From positions 1 to 64,000 of the forward strand of contig NZ_OLMR01000008.1 in NCBI RefSeq assembly GCF_900291955.1: 64,000 nucleotides of DNA, in the 5' to 3' direction. Within the stretch, counting starts at the first letter, position 1, and every line of letters starts with the position of its first letter. Source of the DNA: Pseudoruminococcus massiliensis. Its GTDB lineage: Bacteria > Bacillota > Clostridia > Oscillospirales > Acutalibacteraceae. Shown here in pieces: positions 7,502 through 16,994 of this stretch. The position numbers and the translations under genes were made by a program. A model generated the notes under the pieces. It searched no databases. It saw only the letters and a program-made list of their open reading frames with translations, and was not told the origin of the DNA.

Positions 7502-7546
7502 ACAGCTCACAAGCTATTATAAGCTCGTGAGCTGTTAATTTTTTCA
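7502..7546. terminator. strong hairpin, probably a bidirectional terminator
   Basis: ACAGCTCAC(A)AGCT and AGCT(C)GTGAGCTGT form a near-perfect stem of about 14 bp. On the plus strand it is followed by TAATTTTTTC, on the minus strand by ATTTGTTTTAG. It most likely ends the VanW-domain gene (7707, minus). The plus-strand T-run has no plus-strand gene before it. Apart from this hairpin and short direct copies of the AGCTGTAGCTC motif at 7470-7490, I see nothing in the 350-nt gap 7356-7706. Confidence 0.5.
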
Positions 7547-7706
7547 TCAATTTATATACTTACATTACAAAATGGTCAATAAAGTCAAGTCCTGTAATTC
7601 TCCATAATATATTATATTTAGATATATAGAGGCGATTTAATTATAACAAAAAAGTATGACTGCACTAATTGATGCATTATGTAAGCTTTCTTTTTGTTGT
7701 AGTTTA

Positions 7707-9374
7707 TCAACCGTAGTGTACAGGTGCTTTGTTTGTCGGCTGAACATCTTTAGGACCATTCTCTATATCATCAGGAATTGCAAGCTGATATGCAGATTCA
7801 CCATGGTAATCATATGTTGAACGCCAAACTCTTTCTCTTTTGATTTCCTTACCATTTTTAAAGTAAACTCTTGCACTATATGTGCTATACTTTGAACCTG
7901 TATTCTCAACACACCATGCAATTGGAACTATCTCATCATATGCCGTTGGCTTTTCTCCATAAATTTCTACCATAAGCTCAGGATAACCATCGCCATTATT
8001 ATCATACATATATGTTGCCATATACATTGCATATGCAGATGTATTCTTCATTTTGAGGTCAATATTTCCATAGTCAATAGTAGCATCAAGACCTACTGGA
8101 ACATATGTTGAAGCGTATTGGTGTGGCAAACGCTCAACTATCTCCATATTTGCACGAAGCCCTGCATTATAGATTGTAGTAGCAGCCTGACAAATACCAC
8201 CACCATACTGAGGCTCATAGCTGCCATTTACGATTGCCGAGGATTTAACATATCCAAGTTCACCTGTTGTTGTATCGCCTGTGCTTTTATTGAATGACCA
8301 TGTTGCACCAGGTTTGATAACTGAGCCATTAATCGCTTCCATAGCAAGCTGCATATTATGGTTTGAAGCCCATACATTTGTAGATGTTGTTTCAAATGAT
8401 GTAATAAGCTCTGTCTTTGTCTTTATTGTCTTTAAATCTACTTTAAAAGGAACATCAGAAAGTGAAACATTGATTGTGCCTGTCTTATTGCTTGTAGCCA
8501 TTATAGTATTTAACTGCTTTATAGCACCATCTTTGTCAAGCTCTTTTCCAACTGTACCATCTTCATAAGTGAATTTTTTATTTGCAGTTGGGTCAAATTT
8601 TTTAACATGAGCATCGATTGCTTTTATATTAACCTTTTTAGCAATTTTATCAGCAACAAGGTCGATAGCATTATCACTCAATTTAGCTGTAAGTGGAAAA
8701 TCCGTTACACCAGCTTCATTTTTGTTATGAGCAGCTGATGGATTATCAAGCTCACCTCTGCTGAAATGATATGCATCAATCAAAACATCAGCGGTATTAT
8801 ACTCATATGTGAAATCATCCTGAGTAAGATTAAAGCTTTTTTTGCCATTCTTAACTGTAATATTTATATTATCCCTTACTGATTTTTCTGCATCAGCAAG
8901 AGCTTTATATGCGTTGCTTAATGTCATTCCAGAAACATTAACGCCCTGAACAGTAACATTCTTACCAAAAACAATAGAATCTGTATTTATTTTCTTTACA
9001 TCAATATCTGTTAAACTCTCTGAAGATACTGTTGAAACTACTGCTGGAACACTATCGCCAGAATTATTATTTTTTATCAAAGAAGCAATGCCTACACAAA
9101 TTCCTGCTACTGCTACAACTGAAATAACACTAATTATAATAGCCTTAGTCTTCTTCGAGCTTTTAGGATTTTCTGGTGCTGAGGTTCTATAACTCGCACG
9201 CTTGTAGCTTCCTCTCTGATTGGAAGCCTTTCTCGAGCTTGATGCACTCGCAAAAACAGTTGAAGAACCACTATTCTCTTTATGAGGAGTGGTAGCGAAA
9301 ACGACTTCGCCTTTGTTTTCGTCTGAGCTTTGAGCTTTAGTTTCTTTTTCTAATTCCTTATCTATATCGCCCAT
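7707..9374 (-). CDS. VanW-domain / peptidoglycan-binding membrane protein (YoaR-like)
   Basis: The 555-residue protein has a cytoplasmic Ser/Lys-rich N-terminus (~80 aa), one transmembrane helix (AIIISVISVVAVAGICVGIASLI) and a large extracellular part. Two repeats resembling the PG_binding_4 domain of YoaR-type proteins (NVSGMTLSNAYKAL...) precede a VanW domain containing GATWSFNKSTGDTT, GGGICQAATTIYNAGLRA and YVPVGLDATIDYG. VanW proteins are cell-envelope proteins of unknown reaction, found in vancomycin clusters and widely in Firmicutes without resistance. AGGGAGG precedes the ATG. It is divergent from hflX with 350 nt between, which hold only AT-rich sequence and the hflX promoter. Confidence 0.9.
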   Translation of the reverse strand: MGDIDKELEKETKAQSSDENKGEVVFATTPHKENSGSSTVFASASSSRKASNQRGSYKRASYRTSAPENPKSSKKTKAIIISVISVVAVAGICVGIASLIKNNNSGDSVPAVVSTVSSESLTDIDVKKINTDSIVFGKNVTVQGVNVSGMTLSNAYKALADAEKSVRDNINITVKNGKKSFNLTQDDFTYEYNTADVLIDAYHFSRGELDNPSAAHNKNEAGVTDFPLTAKLSDNAIDLVADKIAKKVNIKAIDAHVKKFDPTANKKFTYEDGTVGKELDKDGAIKQLNTIMATSNKTGTINVSLSDVPFKVDLKTIKTKTELITSFETTSTNVWASNHNMQLAMEAINGSVIKPGATWSFNKSTGDTTTGELGYVKSSAIVNGSYEPQYGGGICQAATTIYNAGLRANMEIVERLPHQYASTYVPVGLDATIDYGNIDLKMKNTSAYAMYMATYMYDNNGDGYPELMVEIYGEKPTAYDEIVPIAWCVENTGSKYSTYSARVYFKNGKEIKRERVWRSTYDYHGESAYQLAIPDDIENGPKDVQPTNKAPVHYG

Positions 9375-9668
9375 AGCACATACCTCCCTATCTTTATAGA
9401 ATAATAATAACTCTTTTTCTCAAACTTGTAAAGTAACACTTTTTTTATTATTTAGGAATTTTCTTATGAATTTATTGGCAATTTTAGTTTTTCTTTTGTT
9501 AAAAAATTAAAAGACCAATTTTTTTAAATATAATTGATAGATTTACCTTTTTCAACAGACTTTAATTTATTGATTTTAGACAGCAATATTCATACAAAGC
9601 TGTAATTTTTGGGGATTGCAAATTTTTTGTTAAAATTACAACTGGTGTTGTTTTTGAAATTTTTATGC

Positions 9669-9674
9669 TATAAT
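9669..9674 (+). promoter_or_regulatory. probable -10 box of hflX
   Basis: TATAAT lies about 50 nt before the hflX start. The matching -35 (TGTTGT at 9646, 17 nt spacing) is weak. I see nothing else distinctive in the AT-rich gap 9375-9724. Confidence 0.5.
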
Positions 9675-9724
9675 ATTGTTAAAGCTTTACTTTGAAAAAT
9701 TAAAAAACAACTTTGAGGTGACTT

Positions 9725-10969
9725 ATGCAAATGTATGATAACATAGAAAGACCACAGCGTGCAATACTGATTAGTATAGATACTGGAGATTATGATGCGG
9801 AGGCATCTCTTGAAGAACTCAAGGAACTTATGAGGAGTGCTGGAGGTGAAACTATTGCTACTGTTTCTCAAAAAAGGGATAAACCAGATAGTGCAACCTG
9901 CTTAGGTTCTGGCAGGCTTCTCGAAGTCAAGGAATTTGCACAGGCTAATGATATAGACCTACTTGTTTTTGACTGCGAGCTTACTCCTACACAAATAAGA
10001 AACCTCGAGGCTGAAACTGACATTCGCACAATAGATAGAACTATGCTTATTCTTGATATTTTTGCACTTCACGCAAAAACTAATGAAGGTAAGCTACAGG
10101 TTGAACTTGCACAGCTTAAATATCTTATGCCAAGACTTACTGGCAAAGGTCGTGAGATGTCAAGGCTTGGTGGTGGTATAGGAACTCGTGGTCCTGGTGA
10201 ATCTAAGCTTGAAACAGACCGCCGTCATATTCGCAGAAGAATTGAAACCTTAAAAGAGGAACTTTCTCATATCACTGACAGACGAAATCAACTTCGTTCA
10301 AGACGCAGTAAAGACGGTATAATTACAGTTGCAATAGTTGGATATACAAATGCTGGAAAATCTACACTTATGAATACGCTTACTCAGGCTGGTGTGCTTT
10401 CTGAGGATAAGCTTTTCGCAACACTTGACCCTACTTCCCGTTCTCTGAAATTACCGAACGGCGTTTCTGTTATGATGATTGATACTGTTGGTCTTGTAAG
10501 ACGCTTGCCACACCATCTTGTCGAAGCCTTTAAATCTACGCTTGAGGAAGCCGCTCTTGCAGATATAATTGTGAATGTTTGTGATGCTACAAGTGAGGAA
10601 TATCAACTTCACCTTGATGTTACAACCTCACTTCTACATGACCTTGGCTGCGAAAACAGTCCTATTATTACAGCTTTTAACAAATGCGATTTACTTTCGC
10701 CTGATGATATTCCTCATAATTCAGGAAGTGTTCTTATAAGTGCTAAAACAGGCAATGGTATTGATAAGCTTTTAGAGGCTATTGAAGAAAATCTTCCTGT
10801 TCAAATTAAGCGTTTTAATATGTTATTGCCATTTCAGAAAGCTAATCTTATAGCACCTCTTCGTTATATGGGTGCTTTAATCAGTGAAGAATATACTGCT
10901 GATGGAATACTTGTAACTGCTAATATAGAGAAGCCCAAATGGCATATATATGAACCATATGAAATTTGA
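9725..10969 (+). CDS. hflX: GTPase HflX
   Basis: HflX splits stalled 70S ribosomes under stress and hydrolyses GTP. The 414-residue protein has the N-terminal HflX nucleotide-binding domain with GSGRLLEVKEFA, the glycine-rich linker GGGIGTRGPGESKLETDRR, then a G domain: G1 GYTNAGKST near residue 206, G3 DTVGLVRRLP, G4 NKCD. The start has GAGGTG upstream. It is followed by a short gap and the promoter of a GH13 gene, so it is probably a single-gene unit. Confidence 0.96.
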   Translation: MQMYDNIERPQRAILISIDTGDYDAEASLEELKELMRSAGGETIATVSQKRDKPDSATCLGSGRLLEVKEFAQANDIDLLVFDCELTPTQIRNLEAETDIRTIDRTMLILDIFALHAKTNEGKLQVELAQLKYLMPRLTGKGREMSRLGGGIGTRGPGESKLETDRRHIRRRIETLKEELSHITDRRNQLRSRRSKDGIITVAIVGYTNAGKSTLMNTLTQAGVLSEDKLFATLDPTSRSLKLPNGVSVMMIDTVGLVRRLPHHLVEAFKSTLEEAALADIIVNVCDATSEEYQLHLDVTTSLLHDLGCENSPIITAFNKCDLLSPDDIPHNSGSVLISAKTGNGIDKLLEAIEENLPVQIKRFNMLLPFQKANLIAPLRYMGALISEEYTADGILVTANIEKPKWHIYEPYEI

Positions 10970-11090
10970 TAATTATTAGTATATTGACCGCTTGTCAGGA
11001 AAACCTCACAAGGAGTATCTGAAATATAAATCTTATCTTTGATATAAGTCATTATTGTGCAATTATCATTACGAAAATTGTGTGTTAGTG

Positions 11091-11119
11091 TTGACATAAT
11101 ATCCTGATAGGCTTATAAT
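11091..11119 (+). promoter_or_regulatory. promoter of the GH13 gene
   Basis: A consensus housekeeping promoter: TTGACA at 11091-11096, 17-nt spacer, TATAAT at 11114-11119. The start codon of the GH13 gene follows 64 nt later. No operator-like repeat or catabolite-response element is obvious beside it. Confidence 0.85.
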
Positions 11120-11183
11120 ATTATGTGGTATATTCTGACAATATTCAGCAAATTTCATATGCAAGGTGTAAGGGTGTTATTTT

Positions 11184-13109
11184 ATGAGAATTTTTAATTC
11201 AAGAGATAATGAATGTAAATCTCCGTTCGGTTCTGTTCGTGAGGGAGAAAATATTCATTTTAAGATTACTATTCCAAGATATTTAGGTTGTTCAAGTGCT
11301 ATTCTTGCTTTAAAAGATGACCTTTCGGGTGATACTGTTTCTTATAGTATGTTTTGGTGCGGAATGCCTGATGAAAACAATGAGCAGTGGGAGCTTGACC
11401 TTTCAAATATAAGCACAGGGCTTTATTGGTATCATTTTAGCCTTGATACAAAACAAGGCAGAAAATATATTATGCGTGGCTGGGGTGGCGAGGGCTACTT
11501 TTCTCATACAAATAACGACCCAAGATACCAGCTTTTATGCTATGATAAAGATTTCCAAACCCCATCATGGCTACCTGGTGGAATTATGTATCAGATTTTC
11601 CCTGATAGATTTTATTTTTCAGGAGAAAAAAAGGAGGGTATTTATCCTGATAAAAAGCTCCATGATGAATGGTATAAAATTCCTGATTGGCGTCCTGATG
11701 AGAACGGAATCGTTACAAACTCAGATTTCTTTCAAGGCGACCTCAAGGGAATTACAGAAAAGCTTGATTACCTTCAAGAGCTTGGTGTAAACTGCATATA
11801 TCTTAATCCTATTTTTGAGGCTTATTCAAATCACCGCTATGATACAGGCGACTATGAAAAAATTGACCCCGTTCTTGGCACAGAAGAAGATTTCAAGGAG
11901 CTTTGCAGTGAGGCTAAAAAGCGTGGTATGTATATTATAAATGACGGCGTTTTTAGCCATACTGGCAGTGACAGTAAGTATTTTAACCGTCAGGGTCGTT
12001 ATCCTCAGAATGGTGCTTATAATTCAAAAAATTCACCATATTATACTTGGTATAAATTTATGGATTGGCCGAATATTTATCATTCTTGGTGGGGCTTTGA
12101 CACTTTACCAGAAGTTGAAGAGCTGTCATATTCCTTTGATAGATATATCAACGGTGAGAATGGTATTATAAGAAAATGGATGAAATGCGGAAACTCAGGT
12201 TGGCGACTTGATGTTGCAGATGAACTTCCTGACCCATTTATTCAGCATATTCGTGAGGCTATAAAGGCTGAAAATCCAGACGCACTTCTTTTGGGTGAGG
12301 TTTGGGAAGATGCCTCTATAAAGGAAAGCTACAGCAGTCGCAGACGCTTCCTCTATGGAAAACAGCTTGACAGCGTTATGAATTATCCTTTCAGAGATGC
12401 TATTCTTGGTTTCCTTGATTGCGGTGATGGCAGAGATATGGTAGAAATGATTACCTGTATCCTTGAAAATTATCCTCGTCCTGTCATTCGTTGCCTTATG
12501 AACCTTCTTGGAACACACGATACTGAAAGAGTTATAACACTTCTTGCTGGTGAAAGACAAAACGGCAGAGGTCGTGAATGGCAAGCTAATACTTCACTCA
12601 CACCTTCTCAGCGTGAATATGGCTTAAAGAGAATGCGTCTTGCAAGCGGTATTCAATTTACACTTCCTGGTGTGCCTTGCATTTATTATGGCGATGAAGC
12701 GGGTGTTGAGGGCTATAAAGACCCATTTAACAGAGCACCTTTCCCATGGGGCAAGGAAGATAAAGGCTTAACTGAATGGTATAAGCAACTCGCAAAGCTC
12801 CGTTCATATTGTTCTTGCCTTAAAGATGGTGATTTTAAGGAATTTGGTTCTTATGAGAGAACTATGGGTTATATCCGCTATGATGATACAGATGAACTTC
12901 TCTGTGTTTTCAATGCTGCTACCTTCCCTATCGACTTTATTGTACCAAAAGAATTTGAAGATGGTGAGGCTCTTCTTGGTACAATTCTTAATGGCAGAGA
13001 TTTAGAGATTCCTGCAAATTCTTGTGCATTTGTTAAGATTTCAGCAGATAAAAAGCATATTTTAGAAGAAGCCGAAAATAAAGAGGTAATTCCTGAACCT
13101 GCTGATTAA
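11184..13109 (+). CDS. cytoplasmic GH13 alpha-glucan hydrolase (neopullulanase/amylase type)
   Basis: Hydrolyses alpha-1,4 (possibly alpha-1,6) bonds in maltodextrins. The 641-residue protein lacks a signal peptide, so it is intracellular. An N-terminal beta-sandwich (~1-120) precedes the TIM barrel, which starts near PGGIMYQIFPDRFY. Region I is lost to a Ser variant (NDGVFSHTG). The catalytic residues are D343 in GWRLDVADE (nucleophile), E372 in LLGEVWE (acid/base) and D446 in GTHDTERV. A short C-terminal beta domain follows. Together with the extracellular pullulanase at 43621 it fits degradation of imported starch fragments. AAGGTGTAAGG lies upstream of the start, and a strong terminator follows. 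Confidence 0.9.
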   Translation: MRIFNSRDNECKSPFGSVREGENIHFKITIPRYLGCSSAILALKDDLSGDTVSYSMFWCGMPDENNEQWELDLSNISTGLYWYHFSLDTKQGRKYIMRGWGGEGYFSHTNNDPRYQLLCYDKDFQTPSWLPGGIMYQIFPDRFYFSGEKKEGIYPDKKLHDEWYKIPDWRPDENGIVTNSDFFQGDLKGITEKLDYLQELGVNCIYLNPIFEAYSNHRYDTGDYEKIDPVLGTEEDFKELCSEAKKRGMYIINDGVFSHTGSDSKYFNRQGRYPQNGAYNSKNSPYYTWYKFMDWPNIYHSWWGFDTLPEVEELSYSFDRYINGENGIIRKWMKCGNSGWRLDVADELPDPFIQHIREAIKAENPDALLLGEVWEDASIKESYSSRRRFLYGKQLDSVMNYPFRDAILGFLDCGDGRDMVEMITCILENYPRPVIRCLMNLLGTHDTERVITLLAGERQNGRGREWQANTSLTPSQREYGLKRMRLASGIQFTLPGVPCIYYGDEAGVEGYKDPFNRAPFPWGKEDKGLTEWYKQLAKLRSYCSCLKDGDFKEFGSYERTMGYIRYDDTDELLCVFNAATFPIDFIVPKEFEDGEALLGTILNGRDLEIPANSCAFVKISADKKHILEEAENKEVIPEPAD

Positions 13110-13157
13110 AAAATTAATGCTGAACAATTTATATAATTGTTCAGCATTAATTTTTGA
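13110..13157 (+). terminator. intrinsic terminator of the GH13 gene
   Basis: AAATTAATGCTGAACAATT and AATTGTTCAGCATTAATTT make a perfect stem of about 18 bp with a 5-nt loop and T-run. It begins two bases after the stop codon. Confidence 0.9.
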
Positions 13158-13199
13158 AATAAAATATTTAAATAAAAAATACGAATTGGATTTAAGAAG

Positions 13200-13301
13200 A
13201 TGTTTGATATATCTCAAATGAATAAAGGTGGAAAGTTTGTAAAATCTATGGTTTATTCAGATAGAACAGTACAGATTCTTTCACAGTTGTTAGAAGTATA
13301 G
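13200..13301 (+). other. short open frame, possible remnant
   Basis: An ATG-to-TAG frame of 33 codons reads MFDISQMNKGGKFVKSMV and onward to LLEV. The composition is coding-like but there is no ribosome binding site or family match. It is probably a decayed gene tail. The remainder of 13158-13430 shows only the sequence upstream of the HTH gene. Confidence 0.2.
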
Positions 13302-13430
13302 TAAAAAGTGCTTAAAATAAGGAAATGCTACGCAAAGTAGCAGAAAAAACTGAAATGTAATTCATAATTGCTTGTAATGCGAACTATACTTTCCTATAAT
13401 GAGCATATCAAAAACAAGGAGGTCATGAAC

Positions 13431-14318
13431 ATGACATTTGCAGAAAAATTAAAATCAATTCGTAAGCAGGCAGGAATGTCGCAAGAAAAGTTGGCAGAAA
13501 AGCTCGGTGTATCAAGGCAGGCAGTTACGAAATGGGAAACAGATGCAGGCATCCCTGATATTGAAAATATTATGGCAATCTCTGCACTGTTTGACCTTTC
13601 CATTGACGAACTACTCTCTAATGAAAAGGGAACGAAAAAACCGACAAAATATCTTTTTGAGAGTGTTACAGAGTACGATATTGACGAACCGAAACGCTAT
13701 GATATGAAGTTTGGAGGAGCAAAGCAATTTCTATTGTCGGGCTATGAGGGCGAGAAAATCCGTGTCCGTCTGGTATCCAATACTCTCTCCACGCTCTTAA
13801 GCGATTTCAAGGTAAAGATTGATGATATTCGGAAACGGATTGATGTAGATGTAAATCGCAGAAATGGTGTATCCGAAGCAACAGCAAAAGAGGAAGTTAG
13901 TATCATTGTCCAAATCCCATCGCCATATATCGACAAAATAGAATGTGCAGTCAATGCAGAAACTGTAGAAATTCGTTCTTTGGAATGTGACAGCATAGAG
14001 CTTAATGTAAAGACCCCGAACATTGTTTTAGAGGATATTTTTGGAACAGTAGAGGTAGACTGTAACCTTGATATGGATGTTGTCTGCCATTCTTTAAATG
14101 GTGAAATAGCAATCAACCAAATATCAGCAACTTCAAAAATCCATATTCCAAAGGATGCTGTATTTACTGCCATTACAAAAGGAATAGGAACAAACATTTC
14201 CTATGAGAAAGATGGAAGGCAAGTAGAACGATTTGATACACCTGATGCAAATAATGCCATTGAACTAAACGGAATTAAGAGTGAACTTATTATATGCACA
14301 GACAGTGAAAGTAACTGA
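13431..14318 (+). CDS. XRE-family regulator with DUF4097-like beta-helix domain
   Basis: Residues 1-60 form a Cro/CI-type helix-turn-helix (MSQEKLAEKLGVSRQAVTKWE). The remaining ~230 residues are repeated short beta strands of the DUF4097/putative-adhesin type (EIRSLECDSIELNVKTPNIVL...), which in such regulators may sense a ligand or an envelope signal. The start at 13431 has AAGGAGG eight nucleotides upstream; ATG 13425 is too close. It is followed at 5 nt by a CPBP membrane protease. Pairs like this are common accessory modules; the regulator probably controls its partner. Codon use and GC are slightly higher than the neighbours, suggesting acquisition. Confidence 0.85.
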   Translation: MTFAEKLKSIRKQAGMSQEKLAEKLGVSRQAVTKWETDAGIPDIENIMAISALFDLSIDELLSNEKGTKKPTKYLFESVTEYDIDEPKRYDMKFGGAKQFLLSGYEGEKIRVRLVSNTLSTLLSDFKVKIDDIRKRIDVDVNRRNGVSEATAKEEVSIIVQIPSPYIDKIECAVNAETVEIRSLECDSIELNVKTPNIVLEDIFGTVEVDCNLDMDVVCHSLNGEIAINQISATSKIHIPKDAVFTAITKGIGTNISYEKDGRQVERFDTPDANNAIELNGIKSELIICTDSESN

Positions 14319-14322
14319 TGAT

Positions 14323-15108
14323 ATGAAAACAAATTATTTAAAGAGATATATCATCAGTTCATATATTCTCGTATGGATGCTCATTATTTTTGTGGCAGGC
14401 TCAGCAAGCCTTGTTTTTCATGCACCATCAGTCATTATGTGGGTTATCCGCAATCTTATCGCATGGTCTCCGACCTATCTGATTCTAATTGGCTGGAAAT
14501 ATTTCAGACCCAATGAAACAAGGACAGCTTTTATAAAACGGTGCTTTTTTGGAAAAGTCAAGCCATTCCTACTACTATTTTCCTTTACTTTAACTTTTGG
14601 AATCAGCGTATTGGCTTTGTTTATATTTTCCATTATGACTGGTAAATCAATGCTATCTTACATCAATCTAGGAACGATATCATTGCCACTCAGTATCTTT
14701 CTCTCACTAACTTCAGGACCGACAGGAGAAGAATTGGGATGGCGTGGTTTTATGCGAGAAGAATTCAACAGAAAGTATGGTTTTCTTAAATCCTCTGTCT
14801 ACCAAGGCTTGGTATGGTGTTTCTGGCATACACTATTATGGATAGTAGATTCAGAGTTTACTGACTGGAGAGCAATTCCTTATATAATTTCCAATATTGT
14901 TGTCATTACATCCATTACCGTGTTGATGAATATTTTTTTGGAGCGACATAATAATCTGCTCTACTCAGTATCTTTACACTTTGGCTTTAATATTATTTAT
15001 GTGTTTTTGGATGCTGACATAGGATTCTTTATAATTTTAACTGTTCTTTATTTGATAATCACACCGATTGCTGTGTTGATTAGAAATAAGTTCATTAAAA
15101 ATAATTGA
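14323..15108 (+). CDS. CPBP-family intramembrane protease (Abi family)
   Basis: About eight hydrophobic segments. The CPBP/Abi signature is present: motif 1 GEELGWRGF (Glu-Glu-x-x-x-Arg catalytic type), then FWHTLLW and later a C-terminal HFGFN. Members process prenylated or membrane substrates, and several bacterial ones give immunity to bacteriocins. The start is taken at ATG 14323, 5 nt after the regulator stop; an in-frame ORF extends back to 14281 over the regulator. It forms a two-gene unit with the HTH regulator. Confidence 0.85.
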   Translation: MKTNYLKRYIISSYILVWMLIIFVAGSASLVFHAPSVIMWVIRNLIAWSPTYLILIGWKYFRPNETRTAFIKRCFFGKVKPFLLLFSFTLTFGISVLALFIFSIMTGKSMLSYINLGTISLPLSIFLSLTSGPTGEELGWRGFMREEFNRKYGFLKSSVYQGLVWCFWHTLLWIVDSEFTDWRAIPYIISNIVVITSITVLMNIFLERHNNLLYSVSLHFGFNIIYVFLDADIGFFIILTVLYLIITPIAVLIRNKFIKNN

Positions 15109-15214
15109 ATTGGAATGTTTTAATTAACAAGGTAACAAATTCTAACTTTATAGAAAAGCTCTTTTAGAAAAAACTCTTCTTAAATAGCTTTTTGATATAA
15201 AACTTTTATCTTAT

Positions 15215-16108
15215 TTAAACAAGCTTATTAAATTTATCCCAAAATTCCTTTGCGGGACAATCTATAACTATTTTTTCTCCTGAATATAGGTCTTCAAACT
15301 CCGCTTGAGAACAGTGTAAGCATTGTCTATCAAATATATCAAGGTGTCCCCCATACATGTCATCACCAGCTAAAGGGTGTCCTATATGTGCCATATGGGC
15401 TCTGATTTGATGTGTTCTGCCCGTTTCAAGAACTAATTCAAGCATTGTATGATTTCCTTTTACTGCAAGAGATTTCCAATGAGTAACTGCACGAACACCA
15501 TCAGCATGAACCTCTCTGCAAATTGTATGACCTTCTTTTAGTGCAAGTGGTGCGTCTATCGTTCCACTACCAAAAAGTTCTCCCTCACAAATTGCGGTAT
15601 ATTTTTTCTTAACTGTATTCGGTAAAATTGATGCAGTAAGTCTATCCTTGGCAATTATAACAATTCCAGAAGTATTTCTATCAAGGCGATTTACAGCACG
15701 AAATGTATAGCTCTCATCATTCTGAATTTGATAATATGCTACTATATTTGCAAGCGTATCAAAAATATGGTCATGCACTGGGTGAACAGGCATAAACGGT
15801 GGTTTATTTACTGCAAGAATATTTTTATTTTCAAAAAGTACATCAAGCTTTCCCTCTATTGGCTCTACTGAAATTTCTTCATCAGGAAATTTTATTGTTA
15901 TTACATCTCCTGCATTGACTGTGTCAATACTTCTGAGAAGTTCACCATTTCTTGTTATACCATTTTCTGTGCGTTTTAATCTTGTTAAAAGTCTTGCAGA
16001 AACAGCACAATGTTTTCTTAAGAATATTTCTGCATTCATTCTATCAAATGACTGAGGTACTATAAAAATTGTTTCACTTCTTTTATTTTCCATTTTATTT
16101 ATAAACAT
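15215..16108 (-). CDS. RluA-family pseudouridine synthase
   Basis: Isomerises specific uridines in rRNA or tRNA to pseudouridine. The N-terminal S4-like region (RLLTRLKRTENGITRNGE) is followed by the catalytic domain with VNKPPFMPVHP and the signature RAVNRLDRNTSG, whose Asp is the nucleophile. Later motifs are EGHTICREV and LETGRTHQIRAHMAHIGHPLAGDDMYG. At about 297 residues it has the length of RluD/YlyB-type enzymes; the exact uridine target cannot be read. The first or sixth Met codon may be the start. The gene appears monocistronic. Confidence 0.92.
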   Translation of the reverse strand: MFINKMENKRSETIFIVPQSFDRMNAEIFLRKHCAVSARLLTRLKRTENGITRNGELLRSIDTVNAGDVITIKFPDEEISVEPIEGKLDVLFENKNILAVNKPPFMPVHPVHDHIFDTLANIVAYYQIQNDESYTFRAVNRLDRNTSGIVIIAKDRLTASILPNTVKKKYTAICEGELFGSGTIDAPLALKEGHTICREVHADGVRAVTHWKSLAVKGNHTMLELVLETGRTHQIRAHMAHIGHPLAGDDMYGGHLDIFDRQCLHCSQAEFEDLYSGEKIVIDCPAKEFWDKFNKLV

Positions 16109-16124
16109 TCCTTTAACATAAATA

Positions 16125-16166
16125 CACCGTATAATATTTGAATATTATACGGTGCTTTTTATTTTT
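16125..16166. terminator. hairpin between rluA-type and DUF4358 genes
   Basis: CACCGTATAATATT and AATATTATACGGTG form a perfect 14-bp stem with a 2-nt loop. On the plus strand CTTTTTATTTTTT follows. On the minus strand it directly follows the DUF4358 stop, with weaker T content after it. It probably terminates the minus-strand DUF4358 transcript just ahead of the pseudouridine synthase gene. Confidence 0.6.
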
Positions 16167-16705
16167 TATGAGCTAACTTTTCCAGTAATAAGATTTCTGA
16201 AAGAATTAATTGCACTTCCGTTATTATCAGAAACAACTACTAAAACATACGGACTACAATATTCTATTTTAGTATCATCAAGCATCTTACTTTCTTTAGG
16301 ATTAAGCCTTTGGAGATTAGCACTTTGCGAGTTAATATGATTTTTTATTTTATATTCTACCTTAGAATAATCAGATTCATCATTCAGCTTAAAACAAGAC
16401 ACCTCAAAGCATGAATCTGCACTATCAGAAATATATACTGTAGCTTCAGAAATAAGCTTCTTATCAATATCATAATATTTTGCTATATTATCAGAGCTTA
16501 CACGAGAAATACCGCTATAACCAAGCTCACTGATTATTCTATCTACAATGGTATCAGTAGATATACTCACATCTGTTTGTTCCCTATTTGATGGAGGCTT
16601 TCCAAAGCCCATATGTATCAGAGCAGCAATAACAATGACAGCAATAACTAATATTGATAAAATCAAAGAAACGGATATTACTACTTTTTTCTTAGTTATT
16701 GTCAT
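16166..16705 (-). CDS. DUF4358 membrane-anchored protein
   Basis: The 179-residue protein has one N-terminal transmembrane helix (VVISVSLILSILVIAVIVIAALI) and a ~130-residue extracellular domain. The domain has the DUF4358 pattern: YYDIDKKLISEATVYISDS, FEVSCFKL, and a tail YVLVVVSDN. The family is frequent in Clostridia and its function is unknown. It is the last core gene before the GC-rich island. Confidence 0.75.
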   Translation of the reverse strand: MTITKKKVVISVSLILSILVIAVIVIAALIHMGFGKPPSNREQTDVSISTDTIVDRIISELGYSGISRVSSDNIAKYYDIDKKLISEATVYISDSADSCFEVSCFKLNDESDYSKVEYKIKNHINSQSANLQRLNPKESKMLDDTKIEYCSPYVLVVVSDNNGSAINSFRNLITGKVSS

Positions 16706-16838
16706 AAATTCACCACCCTTTCTGATATTTATAATAACTTAATTCTATTATACATATTTTGTATAAATTTTTCAATTACAAGCTTGTTACTATTGGTTAA
16801 ATGGCGTAATATAAAGTCATTCAAAAAATAATAAAAAA

Positions 16839-16886
16839 CCATAATCTTGAAGAAACTTATTCTTTCTGCAAGATTATGGCTTTTAT
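16839..16886. terminator. hairpin at the left edge of the island
   Basis: CCATAATCTTG and CAAGATTATGG form an 11-bp stem, flanked by A-tracts on the left and CTTTTATT on the right, so it can terminate on either strand. It lies just outside the recombinase remnants and probably belonged to the core chromosome. Confidence 0.55.
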
Positions 16887-16889
16887 TAA

Positions 16890-16961
16890 TTATGTGAAGA
16901 CAGGACAATAGAGATGTTTTTGCGTTTTTACTGTCTTGATTTGAACACTCGTCACAATCAT
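16890..16961 (-). pseudogene. possible start of a second recombinase gene, cut at the element end
   Basis: After the stop of the serine-recombinase tail, a minus-strand ATG at 16961 with GGAGTGATG upstream starts a 23-codon frame (MIVTSVQIKTVKTQKHLY...). Tandem overlapping recombinase genes are usual at the ends of Clostridial conjugative elements. The frame ends in the DNA that should be the element boundary. This is a suggestion from position and ribosome binding site only. Confidence 0.25.
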
Positions 16962-16994
16962 TCTACATCACTCCGTTTCTGTTTTCAAGGCTGC